A stretch of 27,397 bases of DNA from JBBQKF01 sp038326615 (GTDB lineage Bacteria; Bacillota; Clostridia; Saccharofermentanales; UBA5734): positions 1-27,397 of the forward strand of contig JBBQKF010000037.1 of the NCBI GenBank assembly GCA_038326615.1, in the 5' to 3' direction. Shown here one piece after another: positions 12,589-21,350 of this stretch. Within the stretch, counting starts at the first letter, position 1, and each line of letters starts with the position of its first letter. The notes beneath the pieces were generated by a model, which was given only the letters and a program-made list of their open reading frames with translations, was not told the origin of the DNA and ran no database searches. The position numbers were made by a program, and so were the translations under genes.

Positions 12589-14010
12589 ATGAAAATATAT
12601 AATACCCTTATTAGAGAAAAACAAGAATTTGTACCATTAGTTGAAGGAGAAGTTCGTATCTACACATGCGGACCAACCGTCTATAACTATTTTCATATCG
12701 GAAATGCAAGACCATTTATTACATTTGATACATTAAGAAGATATTTGGAATACAAGAACTATAAGGTAATATATGTTCAAAACTTTACTGATATCGATGA
12801 TAAAATGATAAATCAGGCAAATGCTGAAGGTATTACTGTAAGAGAAATGGCTGACAGATATATTCGTGAGTACTATATTGACGCAGATAACCTAAATATA
12901 AAACGATCAACTTTTCAGCCAAGAGCAACTGATTGTATTGTCGATATTTTGGATATGATTAACGTTCTTGTCAATAAAGGATATGCATATGTTGCTGAAG
13001 ATGGAGTGTATTTTAGCGTAGAAAAATTCGAAACCTATGGTAAGCTTTCAAATTTTAATCTTGATGAACTAGAAGCTGGTGCAAGTGAAAGAGTTTGCAT
13101 AAATGAATCAAAGATTAACAGGGCAGACTTTGCATTATGGAAGTTCAAAAAAGAAGGAGAGCCTTCATGGGAAAGCCCATGGGGAGATGGGCGACCAGGA
13201 TGGCATATTGAATGTTCAGCAATGTCTCGAAAGTATCTTGGGGACACGATTGACATTCACTGCGGAGGGCAAGACCTTATTTTCCCTCACCACGAAAATG
13301 AAATAGCACAAAGTGAAGCGACGACAGGAAAACCTTTTGTTAATTATTGGATGCATAATGGTTTTATTAATATTAATAATCAGAAAATGTCAAAGTCATC
13401 TGGTAATTTCTTTACAATAAGAGATATTGTTCAGAAGTATTCGTATGAAGTAATCAGATTCTTTATTTTATCAAGTCATTATCGCAGCCCAATCAACTTT
13501 AGTGAGGATTTACTTGCTGCATCTCAAGTGGCTCTCGAAAGAATCCGCAATTGTGTAAACAACAATACCTTTATTATCGATAACAGAAAGAAAACCGGAT
13601 TTGAAGAGAATATTATAGCAAATCTAGACATACAAGAATTAAAAGAAGCAATAGCAAAAGCTAAAACAGAATTTATCGCATCAATGGATGACGATCTTAA
13701 CACAGCTGATGCAATGGCAGCATTGTTTGATCTTGTACGTGTTGCAAACATTGCATCAACAAAAGATAATGTTCCATCAAGTATATTAAATGAGGCAAGT
13801 ACGATTATAATTGTATTATTTGGTGTTTTAGGAATAAAAATTATTCAAGAGGAAACTATTCCAAGTGAGGTAATTGCTTTAGTTGTAGACCGAGTTAATG
13901 CTAAGAATGAGAAGAATTTTGCTCTTGCCGATGAAATAAGAAAGAAGATTGGTGATTTTGGGTTTACAGTTTCTGATACACCAGCTGGCCCTAAAATATC
14001 CAAAATTTAA
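12589..14010 (+). CDS. cysS: Cysteinyl-tRNA synthetase
   Basis: This 473-residue class I aminoacyl-tRNA synthetase charges tRNA-Cys. The HIGH motif is FHIGNARPF, preceded by the zinc Cys in YTCGPTVYNY. Further zinc ligands lie in GWHIECSAM and the HCGG/HHENE region, and the KMSKS loop QKMSKSSGNF is at about 265-274. The C-terminal DALR-type helical domain ends with the family pattern ADEIRKKIGDFGF. The length is normal. The ATG at 12589 has GGAGG 6 nt upstream; the in-frame ATG at 12541 would add 16 unrelated residues without a site. The stop is 19 nt before mrnC, so cysS, mrnC and rlmB form a transcription unit. Confidence 0.97.
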   Translation: MKIYNTLIREKQEFVPLVEGEVRIYTCGPTVYNYFHIGNARPFITFDTLRRYLEYKNYKVIYVQNFTDIDDKMINQANAEGITVREMADRYIREYYIDADNLNIKRSTFQPRATDCIVDILDMINVLVNKGYAYVAEDGVYFSVEKFETYGKLSNFNLDELEAGASERVCINESKINRADFALWKFKKEGEPSWESPWGDGRPGWHIECSAMSRKYLGDTIDIHCGGQDLIFPHHENEIAQSEATTGKPFVNYWMHNGFININNQKMSKSSGNFFTIRDIVQKYSYEVIRFFILSSHYRSPINFSEDLLAASQVALERIRNCVNNNTFIIDNRKKTGFEENIIANLDIQELKEAIAKAKTEFIASMDDDLNTADAMAALFDLVRVANIASTKDNVPSSILNEASTIIIVLFGVLGIKIIQEETIPSEVIALVVDRVNAKNEKNFALADEIRKKIGDFGFTVSDTPAGPKISKI

Positions 14011-14029
14011 CTAAAGGACAGGATAACTA

Positions 14030-14440
14030 ATGTTTGATTATTCGTACTTGGGAGATCCACGGATGCTTCCTTCATCAGTATTAGCTTATATTGGTGACGC
14101 AGTGTTTGAGCTTTATACGAGGCTTTATGTAATAAACAATGCTGATGGACAAATTAAGAGCCTTCATCACAGGACAATTAAAATGGTAAATGCCAAATCG
14201 CAAGCTAATTATGCAAGGGATTTACTTGATAAATTGTCAGAAAATGAGCTACAGATTTTTAAGCGCGGAAGAAACACACACTCAAAAAGCATGGCAAAGA
14301 ATGCGGATCCAGCTGATTATCAGGTTGCGACAGGCTTTGAAACATTGATTGGATATTTGTATCTTAATAAAGAAGAAGACCGACTTAAAGAAATATTTGA
14401 ACTTATTGGGGATTTTTCAATCTGCAAAGAAGAAAAATAA
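14030..14440 (+). CDS. mrnC: Mini-ribonuclease III
   Basis: This 136-residue protein is an RNase III catalytic domain without the dsRNA-binding domain. Mini-RNase III matures 23S rRNA ends in Bacillota. The signature is SVLAYIGDAVFELYTRLYVI with the metal-binding Asp at 23 and Glu at 27; near the C-terminus is GFETLIGYLYL, which carries the remaining acidic site. The helix NAKSQANYARDLLDKL and the KRGRNTHSKS loop are also typical. AAAGGACAGG precedes the ATG. It lies between cysS and rlmB, exactly the order of the B. subtilis chromosome, which supports the call. Confidence 0.95.
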   Translation: MFDYSYLGDPRMLPSSVLAYIGDAVFELYTRLYVINNADGQIKSLHHRTIKMVNAKSQANYARDLLDKLSENELQIFKRGRNTHSKSMAKNADPADYQVATGFETLIGYLYLNKEEDRLKEIFELIGDFSICKEEK

Positions 14441-14484
14441 ACTTAAAATAAATACTGCCAAAAACGGTAGTACAGGGGGATAAA

Positions 14485-15258
14485 ATGTTAGAAAATGAAA
14501 TGTCCGAAGACAGACTTGAAGGCAAAAATCCGATTCTTGAAGCATTGAAAGCTGGAAGAACAATTCACAAATTATGGGTTCAAAAACTTAGTGAAACTCC
14601 TGGTAGAATTGATCCAGTGATCGCAAAGATTATTCAACTATCAAAACAGACGGGAGCATTGGTTGTTGAACTTGATAAACGTGCTTTAGACCAGATGTCA
14701 CAAACTCATGGACATCAATGTGTTATTGCTCAGGTTGCAATGCATGACTATGTGGATATTGATGTTATGATTGAAAATGCCGCTACTGCAGGCGAGCATC
14801 CATTTCTAATATTACTTGATGAACTTAAAGAATCATATAATCTTGGATCAATATTAAGAATTGCAGACGCGGCTGGTGTAAATGGTGTTGTTATTCCTAA
14901 ACACAGGTCAGTAGGACTTGATGCAACTGTTGCAAAGGCCTCTGCTGGAGCGATGGAGCATGTTCCCGTTGCTAAGGTTGTTAATCTTGTTCAAACAATA
15001 GAAAACCTCAAGGAAAAGGGGTTCTGGATTGTTGGAACAGATCATGATGGTACATCTCAGTACGACAAAATCGACTATAAAGGGCCATTAGCTATTGTTA
15101 TTGGTAGCGAAGGTGACGGGTTAGGTCGTTTAGTTAAGAAGAGTTGCGATTTTTTAGTAACTATACCAATGAAAGGTAAAGTTAATTCATTAAATGCGGC
15201 AGTTGCTACTGGTATTGTGGTTTTTGAAGCGGCAAAACAAAGAACAAATAAAATTTAA
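14485..15258 (+). CDS. rlmB: 23S rRNA (guanosine-2'-O-)-methyltransferase RlmB-like (SPOUT/TrmH family)
   Basis: This 257-residue SpoU/TrmH-type methyltransferase has an N-terminal substrate-binding domain (EGKNPILEALKAGRTIHKLWV) of the L30e-like type. A knotted SPOUT domain follows (about 105-255) with motif 1 LLDELKESYNLGSILRIADAAG, motif 2 IVIGSEGDGL and motif 3 IPMKGKVNSLNAAVATGI, which together form the SAM pocket. The substrate in the family is a guanosine in 23S rRNA (G2251 in E. coli), though some Firmicutes homologues modify other sites. It uses SAM, which metK in this window makes. AGGGGGA precedes the ATG; a small hairpin (about 14452-14472) lies in the 44-nt gap after mrnC. Position after mrnC is the standard Firmicutes order. 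Confidence 0.93.
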   Translation: MLENEMSEDRLEGKNPILEALKAGRTIHKLWVQKLSETPGRIDPVIAKIIQLSKQTGALVVELDKRALDQMSQTHGHQCVIAQVAMHDYVDIDVMIENAATAGEHPFLILLDELKESYNLGSILRIADAAGVNGVVIPKHRSVGLDATVAKASAGAMEHVPVAKVVNLVQTIENLKEKGFWIVGTDHDGTSQYDKIDYKGPLAIVIGSEGDGLGRLVKKSCDFLVTIPMKGKVNSLNAAVATGIVVFEAAKQRTNKI

Positions 15259-15358
15259 GAAGCCTTTGTAACTGATTAGATATTTGTATAACGGAATACG
15301 TATAATTAATAGTATTTATAACCTGTATTTTTTAATCATAGGGAATATGGAGGACTAT

Positions 15359-16006
15359 ATGACCGAAATGACACAAACTATTGTGAAAGACGATTATGAG
15401 AATTTTGAGGATAACACGCTGGTTGATCTTGCAAAAAATGGCAATGGACTAGCGATGGAAACAATTCTTATGCGTTATAAGAAAATGGTTAAGCGCAAAG
15501 CATCTAGGCTTTTTATTGCTGGTGGAGACTATGAAGATGTAATTCAGGAAGGCATGATTGGACTTTTTAAAGCTGTAAGAAATTATAACGCCGCAAAAAA
15601 TGTTGCTTTTTCATCATTTGCTGTATATTGTGTACTTGCTCAAATAACTGATGCAGTAAGAACAGCAACTAGAAACAAACATAATGCACTTAATCTTTCA
15701 ATTTCATTACAAGGGCTTGCATTACAAGAAGAAGATGATCCATATAATCTTCTTGATGTGTATATAGATCTGACAAAAGCAGATCCTGAACAACTTGTAG
15801 TTTCAAAAGAAGAAGCAGAATCGCTTAATACTTTCATCCGTGAAGAACTGACAAAAAATGAGCAGGACGCTCTGATTCTATTTATTCAAGGGTATACTTA
15901 TGCACAAATTGCAACAATACTTAAGCGATCCGTAAAATCAGTAGACAATGCGATCCAAAGGTCAAGAGAGAAATTCGAAATATTTAAAAAGCAGTTTATC
16001 TATTAA
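15359..16006 (+). CDS. sigH: RNA polymerase sigma-H-type factor (SigH)
   Basis: This 215-residue sigma-70 family protein is like Bacillota SigH, which directs early sporulation and stationary-phase or competence genes. Region 2 is visible as LVDLAKNGNGLAMETILMRYKKMVKRKASRLF, then GGDYEDVIQEGMIGLFKAVRNYN and FSSFAVYCVLAQITDAVRTATR. Region 4 is LTKNEQDALILFIQGYTYAQIATILKRSVKSVDNAIQRSREKF (shown here in pieces: LTKNEQDALILF, YTYAQIATIL, VDNAIQRSREKF). Region 3 is short. The ATG at 15359 has GGAGG 5 nt upstream; a longer in-frame reading from 15284 lacks support. The rlmB-sigH neighbourhood is the Bacillus order, but the yacP (NYN nuclease) gene normally between them is missing. The stop codon lies inside the first unit of a tandem array. 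Confidence 0.9.
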   Translation: MTEMTQTIVKDDYENFEDNTLVDLAKNGNGLAMETILMRYKKMVKRKASRLFIAGGDYEDVIQEGMIGLFKAVRNYNAAKNVAFSSFAVYCVLAQITDAVRTATRNKHNALNLSISLQGLALQEEDDPYNLLDVYIDLTKADPEQLVVSKEEAESLNTFIREELTKNEQDALILFIQGYTYAQIATILKRSVKSVDNAIQRSREKFEIFKKQFIY

Positions 16007-16135
16007 ATTTATTACACAGACTGCTAAATTTATTATCCATACTGACACAGACTGCTAAATTTATTATCCATACTGCTAAATTTCTTGTACAGGTTGCGAA
16101 ATTTATTCTACAGCCGCTAAATTTCTTTTCTAGGC
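16001..16135 (+). repeat. 21-bp degenerate tandem array with an exact 31-bp duplication
   Basis: Six units share the core GCTAAATTT(A/C)TT, with boundaries at 16001, 16021, 16052, 16073, 16094 and 16115. Four are 21 nt, the first is 20 nt, and the second carries a 10-nt insertion. The result is a perfect 31-nt tandem duplication (16014-16044 and 16045-16075). The first unit contains the sigH stop codon. The sequence is AT-rich and non-coding. Confidence 0.9.
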
Positions 16136-16159
16136 ACTTTTAGTTTTGAATACTTATGT

Positions 16160-16165
16160 TATAAT
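16160..16165 (+). promoter_or_regulatory. Possible -10 box for the activase gene
   Basis: A perfect TATAAT stands 20 nt before the first possible ATG. The -35 region at the right spacing (about 16137-16142) is poor. The leader would be very short, about 15-30 nt. Confidence 0.4.
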
Positions 16166-16200
16166 ATAGTAAAATTTCTTTATACATGAAAGGAAAAAAA

Positions 16201-19200
16201 TTGACTCGATATAAAATGGGACTTGATATTGGTTCAACAACTATAAAAATAGTATTACTTGACAATTCAGAGATAGTTTACAGACTTTATCGAAGACACA
16301 ATTCTGACATAAAAGGTGAGCTTGCAAATTGTTTTGAGGAAGTTGCATTACAATTTCCAAAAATTGAAGCTGCAGTGATGGTAACTGGTTCTGGTGGACT
16401 AAGTGCATCTAAATGGCTTGATATTGAATTTATACAGGAAGTTATTGCTGAAACTATTGCTGTAAACAAATATTATCCCATGACAGACGTAATAATCGAA
16501 CTTGGTGGAGAAGATGCGAAAATTACGTTTCTTAAGCCAGTTCTGGAACAACGCATGAATGGAACATGTGCTGGTGGTACTGGCGCATTCATTGATCAAA
16601 TGGCTTCATTGCTACAAACAGATGCAATTGGACTTAATGAACTTGCTTCGCGACACAAATCTATATATACGATAGCATCTAGATGTGGAGTTTTTGCAAA
16701 AAGCGATCTTCAGCCGCTAATCAATGAGGGTGCTCCGAGAGAAGACCTTGCAGCATCAGTATTGCAATCAGTCGTAAATCAGACTGTTGCGGGGCTTGCT
16801 TGCGGAAGAAAGATTAAAGGACATATTATTTTTCTTGGCGGTCCTTTAGCATTTTTATCTGAATTACGTCATGCATATGAGAAAACTCTTGCACAGGATG
16901 CTTTGTCTTTTACGACTCCTGAAGATGCCTCTGTTTATGTCGCATTAGGTGCCGCTATGATGGCTGGAGAAAAACCGGATTCTCCATTAGTTGGACTAGC
17001 AAAACTTTCTGAATTATTAAAATCCAAAAGAACTGGCGAGCACGAAATTGATTCAATAAGACCTCTGTTTTTAGACAAAAATGAAGAGCTTATGTTTTAC
17101 GAAAGACATAACCAGAACAAAGCGGAATTTTCTGATATATATAAGCATTCCGGGCCTTGTTTTCTTGGCATCGATGCTGGAAGTACAACAACTAAAGCAG
17201 TTTTGATAAACAAAGACAACGAAATTATTTATTCTTTCTATGCTAGCAACAAAGGCAATCCTGTCAATAGCGCAATAGAAATAGTAAAAGATATATATGG
17301 GAAACTTCCCAAAGATGCTTATATATCAAATTCATGCGTTACAGGTTATGGTGAGAATCTAATTAAAACAGCCATTAGTATTGATGTGGGCGAAATTGAA
17401 ACAATGGCTCACTATAAAGCGGCTAATTACTTTTGCCCATCAGTTGATTTCATATTGGATATCGGTGGTCAGGATATGAAGTGCATGAAAATAAAAGATG
17501 GAATTATTGACAATATAATGTTAAACGAGGCTTGTTCATCAGGATGTGGATCATTCATTCAAACTTTTGCGGAAGCTCTAGGACTAGATGCTCATTCTTT
17601 TTCAAAGGAAGGTCTTAAGGCCCAAAATCCTGTTGATCTTGGAACAAGATGTACTGTATTTATGAATTCGAAAGTAAAGCAGGCACAAAAAGAAGGTGCA
17701 ACTGTTGGTGATATATCAGCTGGACTTTCTTATTCAGTTGTAAGAAATGCTTTGTATAAAGTTATTAAAATTAAAAGTCCTGCATCTCTTGGCGAAAAAA
17801 TTGTAGTTCAGGGTGGAACATTTTATAACGATGCTATTCTTAGGTGTTTTGAACTTATTTCAGAACGCGAAGTAATACGCCCGGATATAGCAGGTTTAAT
17901 GGGAGCTTTTGGAGCTGCAATCCTTGCACGTGAGCGTGCAGGTGATGAATCAAAAGTATCCACAATGATTAGCAAAGAGGACACGGAGTCCTTTACGATG
18001 GATTCAAAACCAATTCATTGTGGCAAATGTGGAAATAACTGCAAAATGACTATTTCAAAGTTTAGTAATGGTGCAAAACATATTTCTGGAAATCGTTGTG
18101 AAAATGGAAGTGGTTTAGACAAAAACAAAGAGAAACTGCCAAACCTTTTTGAATACAAATATAACAGATTGTTTAATTATGAGCCTTTGAATATTAACGA
18201 TGCACCGAGAGGTGAAATAGGAATACCAAGAGTGCTTAATATTTATGAGAATTATCCGTTGTGGTTTACAATATTCACAGATCTTGGATTCCGCGTTGTT
18301 ATATCTCGTTTTTCAGATCACCAGTTATTTTTACAGGGAATGGATACTATATCAAGTGAAAGCCTTTGTTACCCAGCTAAATTAGCACATGGGCATATTG
18401 AGGATTTAATTTCACATGGTTTAAAGAATATTTTTTATCCATGTATACCCTATGAACAAAAAGAAAATAAAGGATCAAACAATTGTTTCAATTGTCCAAT
18501 TGTTACTTCATACCCTGAGGTCATTTATAACAATATGGATAGGATAAAAGAAGAAAAAGTTAATTTTATGAACCCATTTCTTCCTCTTGACAATCCAGCT
18601 AAACTTGCTAAGCAACTTGTTAAAATACTTTCATTTGCCGGTGTTTCATTGAAAGAAGCAACTTTGGCAATTGAAAAGGGCAATGATGAATACGCAAGAT
18701 TTAAAGAGGATATAAGAAATAAAGGCGATGAAACTATTGATTGGCTTCAAAAAAATAACCGCAAGGGTATAGTTTTAGCTGGTAGACCATATCATCTTGA
18801 CCTTGAAATTCATCATGGAATACCAGAAATGATTGGGTCGCTTGGGCTTGCTGTACTTACTGAGGATAGTGTTGCAAGTCATGGAACGTTAATAAGGCCG
18901 ATACGCGTTGTTGACCAATGGGCTTACCACACAAGACTTTATGAGGCAGCAGCAAGAGTTCTTGAATATCCATTCTTAGAATTAGTCCAATTGACGTCTT
19001 TTGGTTGTGGACTTGATGCTGTAACATCCGATCAAGTTCAGGAAATTCTTGAAGCGAAGGGTAGGATTTACACACTACTTAAAATCGACGAAGTTTCAAA
19101 CCTTGGTGCTGCAAGAATTCGTATGCGCTCACTTAAGGTTGCACTTGACGAACGTGTTGCAAACAAAAAGCATATAAAACACAACATTGGTTATACCCTT

Positions 19201-20502
19201 AAGCGTGAAATATTCACTAAAGAGAAGAAAGCAAAGCATACAATTATTGCACCACAGATGTCTCCAGTGCATTTTAAATTACTTGAGGCAGTTTTCCGGA
19301 AGAATGATTATGATGTCAAAATCCTCGAAAAAACATCAAAAGACGATATAGAAGTTGGACTTCAATATGTTAACAATGACGCGTGTTATCCTACAATTAT
19401 TGTAGTAGGGCAGTTGGTTAATGCCTTTATCTCTGGTGAGTGTGATCCTGATAATACTTCCGTGTTTTTAACTCAAACTGGTGGTGGGTGTCGTGCTACA
19501 AACTACACAGCATTCTTAAGAAAAGCACTTAGAGATTCTGGATTCCCTCAAGTTCCGGTTGTTGCGCTTAGTGTATCAGGTATTGAGAAAAATCCAGGAT
19601 TTACAATTAGTTATTTTATGCTTGACCGTGCGCTTAAGGCGATGGTATATGGCGATTTGTTACAGACAGTTCTACTTCGTGTAAGACCTTACGAAAAAGT
19701 TTTAGGAAGTGCTAATGAGCTTTACAGGAAGTGGCTAGATCGTTGCTATTATTCTTTGCTTGGAGACAAGAAGGCAGTAGAATATGGCATAAAGAAAGAA
19801 ACTGACGTGCCAAAATCTTTCAAAGAAATGATTAATAGGATTGTTAGTGAATTTGATGAATTCCCACTAAGGGCTATTGAAAGAAAGCCTAGAGTCGGAA
19901 TCGTAGGAGAGATACTGGTAAAATTTCATCCTGATGCGAATAATAACGCAATTGGTGTTATTGAAGCAGAAGGATGTGAAGCTGCAGTTCCAGGTATAAT
20001 TGACTTTTTCTTATACTGCTTTCAGAATTCACAGTTTAAATATGAAGAGCTTGGAGAGAGCAGAACAGCAGCGCATATTTCTAATGCTACTATTGCATTT
20101 ATCGAATCCTATAGAAAATATATGAGAAAAAGACTTTATGAAACGAAAAAGTTTATGCCGCCAGCTCCTTTTTATGACCTTGAAGATTACGCTAAAACAA
20201 TTTTGTCTTTAGGAAATTCTTGTGGTGAGGGCTGGTTTTTAACAGCAGAAATGGTTGAACTTATAAAGCATGGAATTCCTAACATAATTTGCATGCAACC
20301 ATTCGCATGTTTACCTAACCATGTCACCGGTAAAGGAATGATCAAAGAGCTCAGAAGACAATACCCTCAGTCTAATATAGTTCCAATTGATTATGATCCT
20401 GGCGCAAGTGAAGTTAATCAGTTAAATCGTATTAAACTTATGATAAGCTCTGCATTAACAAATGAAAAACATAACAGCCAAAATTTTAATGAAAATCATT
20501 AA
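16201..20502 (+). CDS. Large acyl-CoA dehydratase activase / dehydratase-like Fe-S protein (HgdC-BadF/BadG type)
   Basis: About 1433 residues. Two tandem ASKHA ATPase domains of the 2-hydroxyglutaryl-CoA dehydratase activator (HgdC/BadF/BadG) family come first: residues 7-270 (GLDIGSTTIKIV) and 320-590 (GIDAGSTTTKAV). Each has the cluster-ligand Cys pattern: C123 (NGTCAGGTG) and C162 in the first, C445/C449 (ACSSGCGS) and C484 in the second. A Cys cluster at 607, 610, 614 and 633 follows, then a DUF2229-type region (about 670-960) and a C-terminal part related to dehydratase subunits, with NDACYPT and GNSCGEG contexts. Activators use ATP to drive a low-potential electron into a dehydratase. 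This long stand-alone form is widespread in anaerobes, but its substrate is unknown; no separate dehydratase genes are adjacent. TTG 16201 has AAAGGA 6 nt upstream; ATG 16186 lacks a site. Confidence 0.88.
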   Translation: MTRYKMGLDIGSTTIKIVLLDNSEIVYRLYRRHNSDIKGELANCFEEVALQFPKIEAAVMVTGSGGLSASKWLDIEFIQEVIAETIAVNKYYPMTDVIIELGGEDAKITFLKPVLEQRMNGTCAGGTGAFIDQMASLLQTDAIGLNELASRHKSIYTIASRCGVFAKSDLQPLINEGAPREDLAASVLQSVVNQTVAGLACGRKIKGHIIFLGGPLAFLSELRHAYEKTLAQDALSFTTPEDASVYVALGAAMMAGEKPDSPLVGLAKLSELLKSKRTGEHEIDSIRPLFLDKNEELMFYERHNQNKAEFSDIYKHSGPCFLGIDAGSTTTKAVLINKDNEIIYSFYASNKGNPVNSAIEIVKDIYGKLPKDAYISNSCVTGYGENLIKTAISIDVGEIETMAHYKAANYFCPSVDFILDIGGQDMKCMKIKDGIIDNIMLNEACSSGCGSFIQTFAEALGLDAHSFSKEGLKAQNPVDLGTRCTVFMNSKVKQAQKEGATVGDISAGLSYSVVRNALYKVIKIKSPASLGEKIVVQGGTFYNDAILRCFELISEREVIRPDIAGLMGAFGAAILARERAGDESKVSTMISKEDTESFTMDSKPIHCGKCGNNCKMTISKFSNGAKHISGNRCENGSGLDKNKEKLPNLFEYKYNRLFNYEPLNINDAPRGEIGIPRVLNIYENYPLWFTIFTDLGFRVVISRFSDHQLFLQGMDTISSESLCYPAKLAHGHIEDLISHGLKNIFYPCIPYEQKENKGSNNCFNCPIVTSYPEVIYNNMDRIKEEKVNFMNPFLPLDNPAKLAKQLVKILSFAGVSLKEATLAIEKGNDEYARFKEDIRNKGDETIDWLQKNNRKGIVLAGRPYHLDLEIHHGIPEMIGSLGLAVLTEDSVASHGTLIRPIRVVDQWAYHTRLYEAAARVLEYPFLELVQLTSFGCGLDAVTSDQVQEILEAKGRIYTLLKIDEVSNLGAARIRMRSLKVALDERVANKKHIKHNIGYTLKREIFTKEKKAKHTIIAPQMSPVHFKLLEAVFRKNDYDVKILEKTSKDDIEVGLQYVNNDACYPTIIVVGQLVNAFISGECDPDNTSVFLTQTGGGCRATNYTAFLRKALRDSGFPQVPVVALSVSGIEKNPGFTISYFMLDRALKAMVYGDLLQTVLLRVRPYEKVLGSANELYRKWLDRCYYSLLGDKKAVEYGIKKETDVPKSFKEMINRIVSEFDEFPLRAIERKPRVGIVGEILVKFHPDANNNAIGVIEAEGCEAAVPGIIDFFLYCFQNSQFKYEELGESRTAAHISNATIAFIESYRKYMRKRLYETKKFMPPAPFYDLEDYAKTILSLGNSCGEGWFLTAEMVELIKHGIPNIICMQPFACLPNHVTGKGMIKELRRQYPQSNIVPIDYDPGASEVNQLNRIKLMISSALTNEKHNSQNFNENH

Positions 20503-20554
20503 TACCGACCAAATACTAAGTACAAATTTGAAATATTAGAATGGAGACCTTTAA

Positions 20555-21205
20555 ATGCTAAATGTTAGAAGTAGTAAAAGAAAAAACAATTTCGGTGTAA
20601 AACTTATTTCTTTATCGACTGCCATATTATTCTCATTAATTGCTCTTTCAATGACTTCCTGCACGAAAAAAGAAGAAAGTTTACAAGGTAAGGTTGATTT
20701 TGACGCTAAAACACAAGTTGTTGTAATTGAAATGCAAAATGGTGGCGTTATAAAGCTTGAAATGGACCCAGACCAAGCACCAATAACTGTTAATAATTTT
20801 GTAGGACTCGTAAAGCAAAAGTTTTATAATGGACTTAAATTTCATCGTGTCATTAAAGATTTTATGATACAAGGTGGAGATCCACAAGGAACAGGCATGG
20901 GTGGCTCATCTCAAACAATAAAAGGTGAATTCAGTGAAAATGGAGTAAACAATAATCTAAAACATGTTCGTGGTGTTATTTCAATGGCTAGAAGTCAAGA
21001 AATGAATTCTGCATCATCTCAATTTTTCATAATACATGGAGATGCCAATTCTCTTGATGGAAAATATGCTGCATTTGGAAAGGTAATTGAAGGAATGGAT
21101 GTTGTTGATGCTATTGCAAATGTTGAATGTGATATTACAAATCCACAATCACCATTTCCTCTTGTTCCACAAATAATCAAAGAAATGCGAATCGAAAATA
21201 AATAG
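20555..21205 (+). CDS. Cyclophilin-type peptidyl-prolyl isomerase lipoprotein
   Basis: This 216-residue protein starts with a lipoprotein signal: basic start, hydrophobic run (about 17-32) and a lipobox ending SMTSC with Cys36 as the probable lipidated residue. It would therefore be tethered on the outer face of the cell membrane. The rest is a cyclophilin domain: TVNNFVGLVKQKFYNGLKFHRVIKDFMIQGGDPQGTG (in pieces FHRVIKDFMIQGGD and GTGMGGS) holding the catalytic Arg/Phe/Met/Gln positions, then SASSQFFI and GKYAAFGKVIEGMDVVD. It catalyses cis-trans isomerisation of prolyl bonds and likely helps fold secreted proteins. GGAGA precedes the ATG by about 8 nt. It ends before a convergent terminator shared with glnS. 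Confidence 0.93.
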   Translation: MLNVRSSKRKNNFGVKLISLSTAILFSLIALSMTSCTKKEESLQGKVDFDAKTQVVVIEMQNGGVIKLEMDPDQAPITVNNFVGLVKQKFYNGLKFHRVIKDFMIQGGDPQGTGMGGSSQTIKGEFSENGVNNNLKHVRGVISMARSQEMNSASSQFFIIHGDANSLDGKYAAFGKVIEGMDVVDAIANVECDITNPQSPFPLVPQIIKEMRIENK

Positions 21206-21287
21206 TCAAAAATTTCAGGTTTTATAGTGCATTTTAAATATTTGCATTGTATTTTATTAGACTATAGAATTTATTGTTTGATGAATT

Positions 21288-21322
21288 AAAGAAAAACACC
21301 TTGGATTTTGGTGTTTTTCTTT
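21288..21322. terminator. Bidirectional Rho-independent terminator
   Basis: AAAGAAAAACACC (21288-21300) pairs fully with GGTGTTTTTCTTT (21310-21322) across a 9-nt loop, followed by a T-run; on the other strand the stem is followed by T as well. It lies between the convergent cyclophilin and glnS genes and can serve both. Confidence 0.93.
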
Positions 21323-21350
21323 TTTAGGGTTAACTAACATTTGCCAATAA

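Noticed and set aside
16186..16200. ATG start of the activase at 16186
   Set aside because: It has no ribosome binding site, while the TTG 15 nt further on has AAAGGA at good spacing; the point is not settled.
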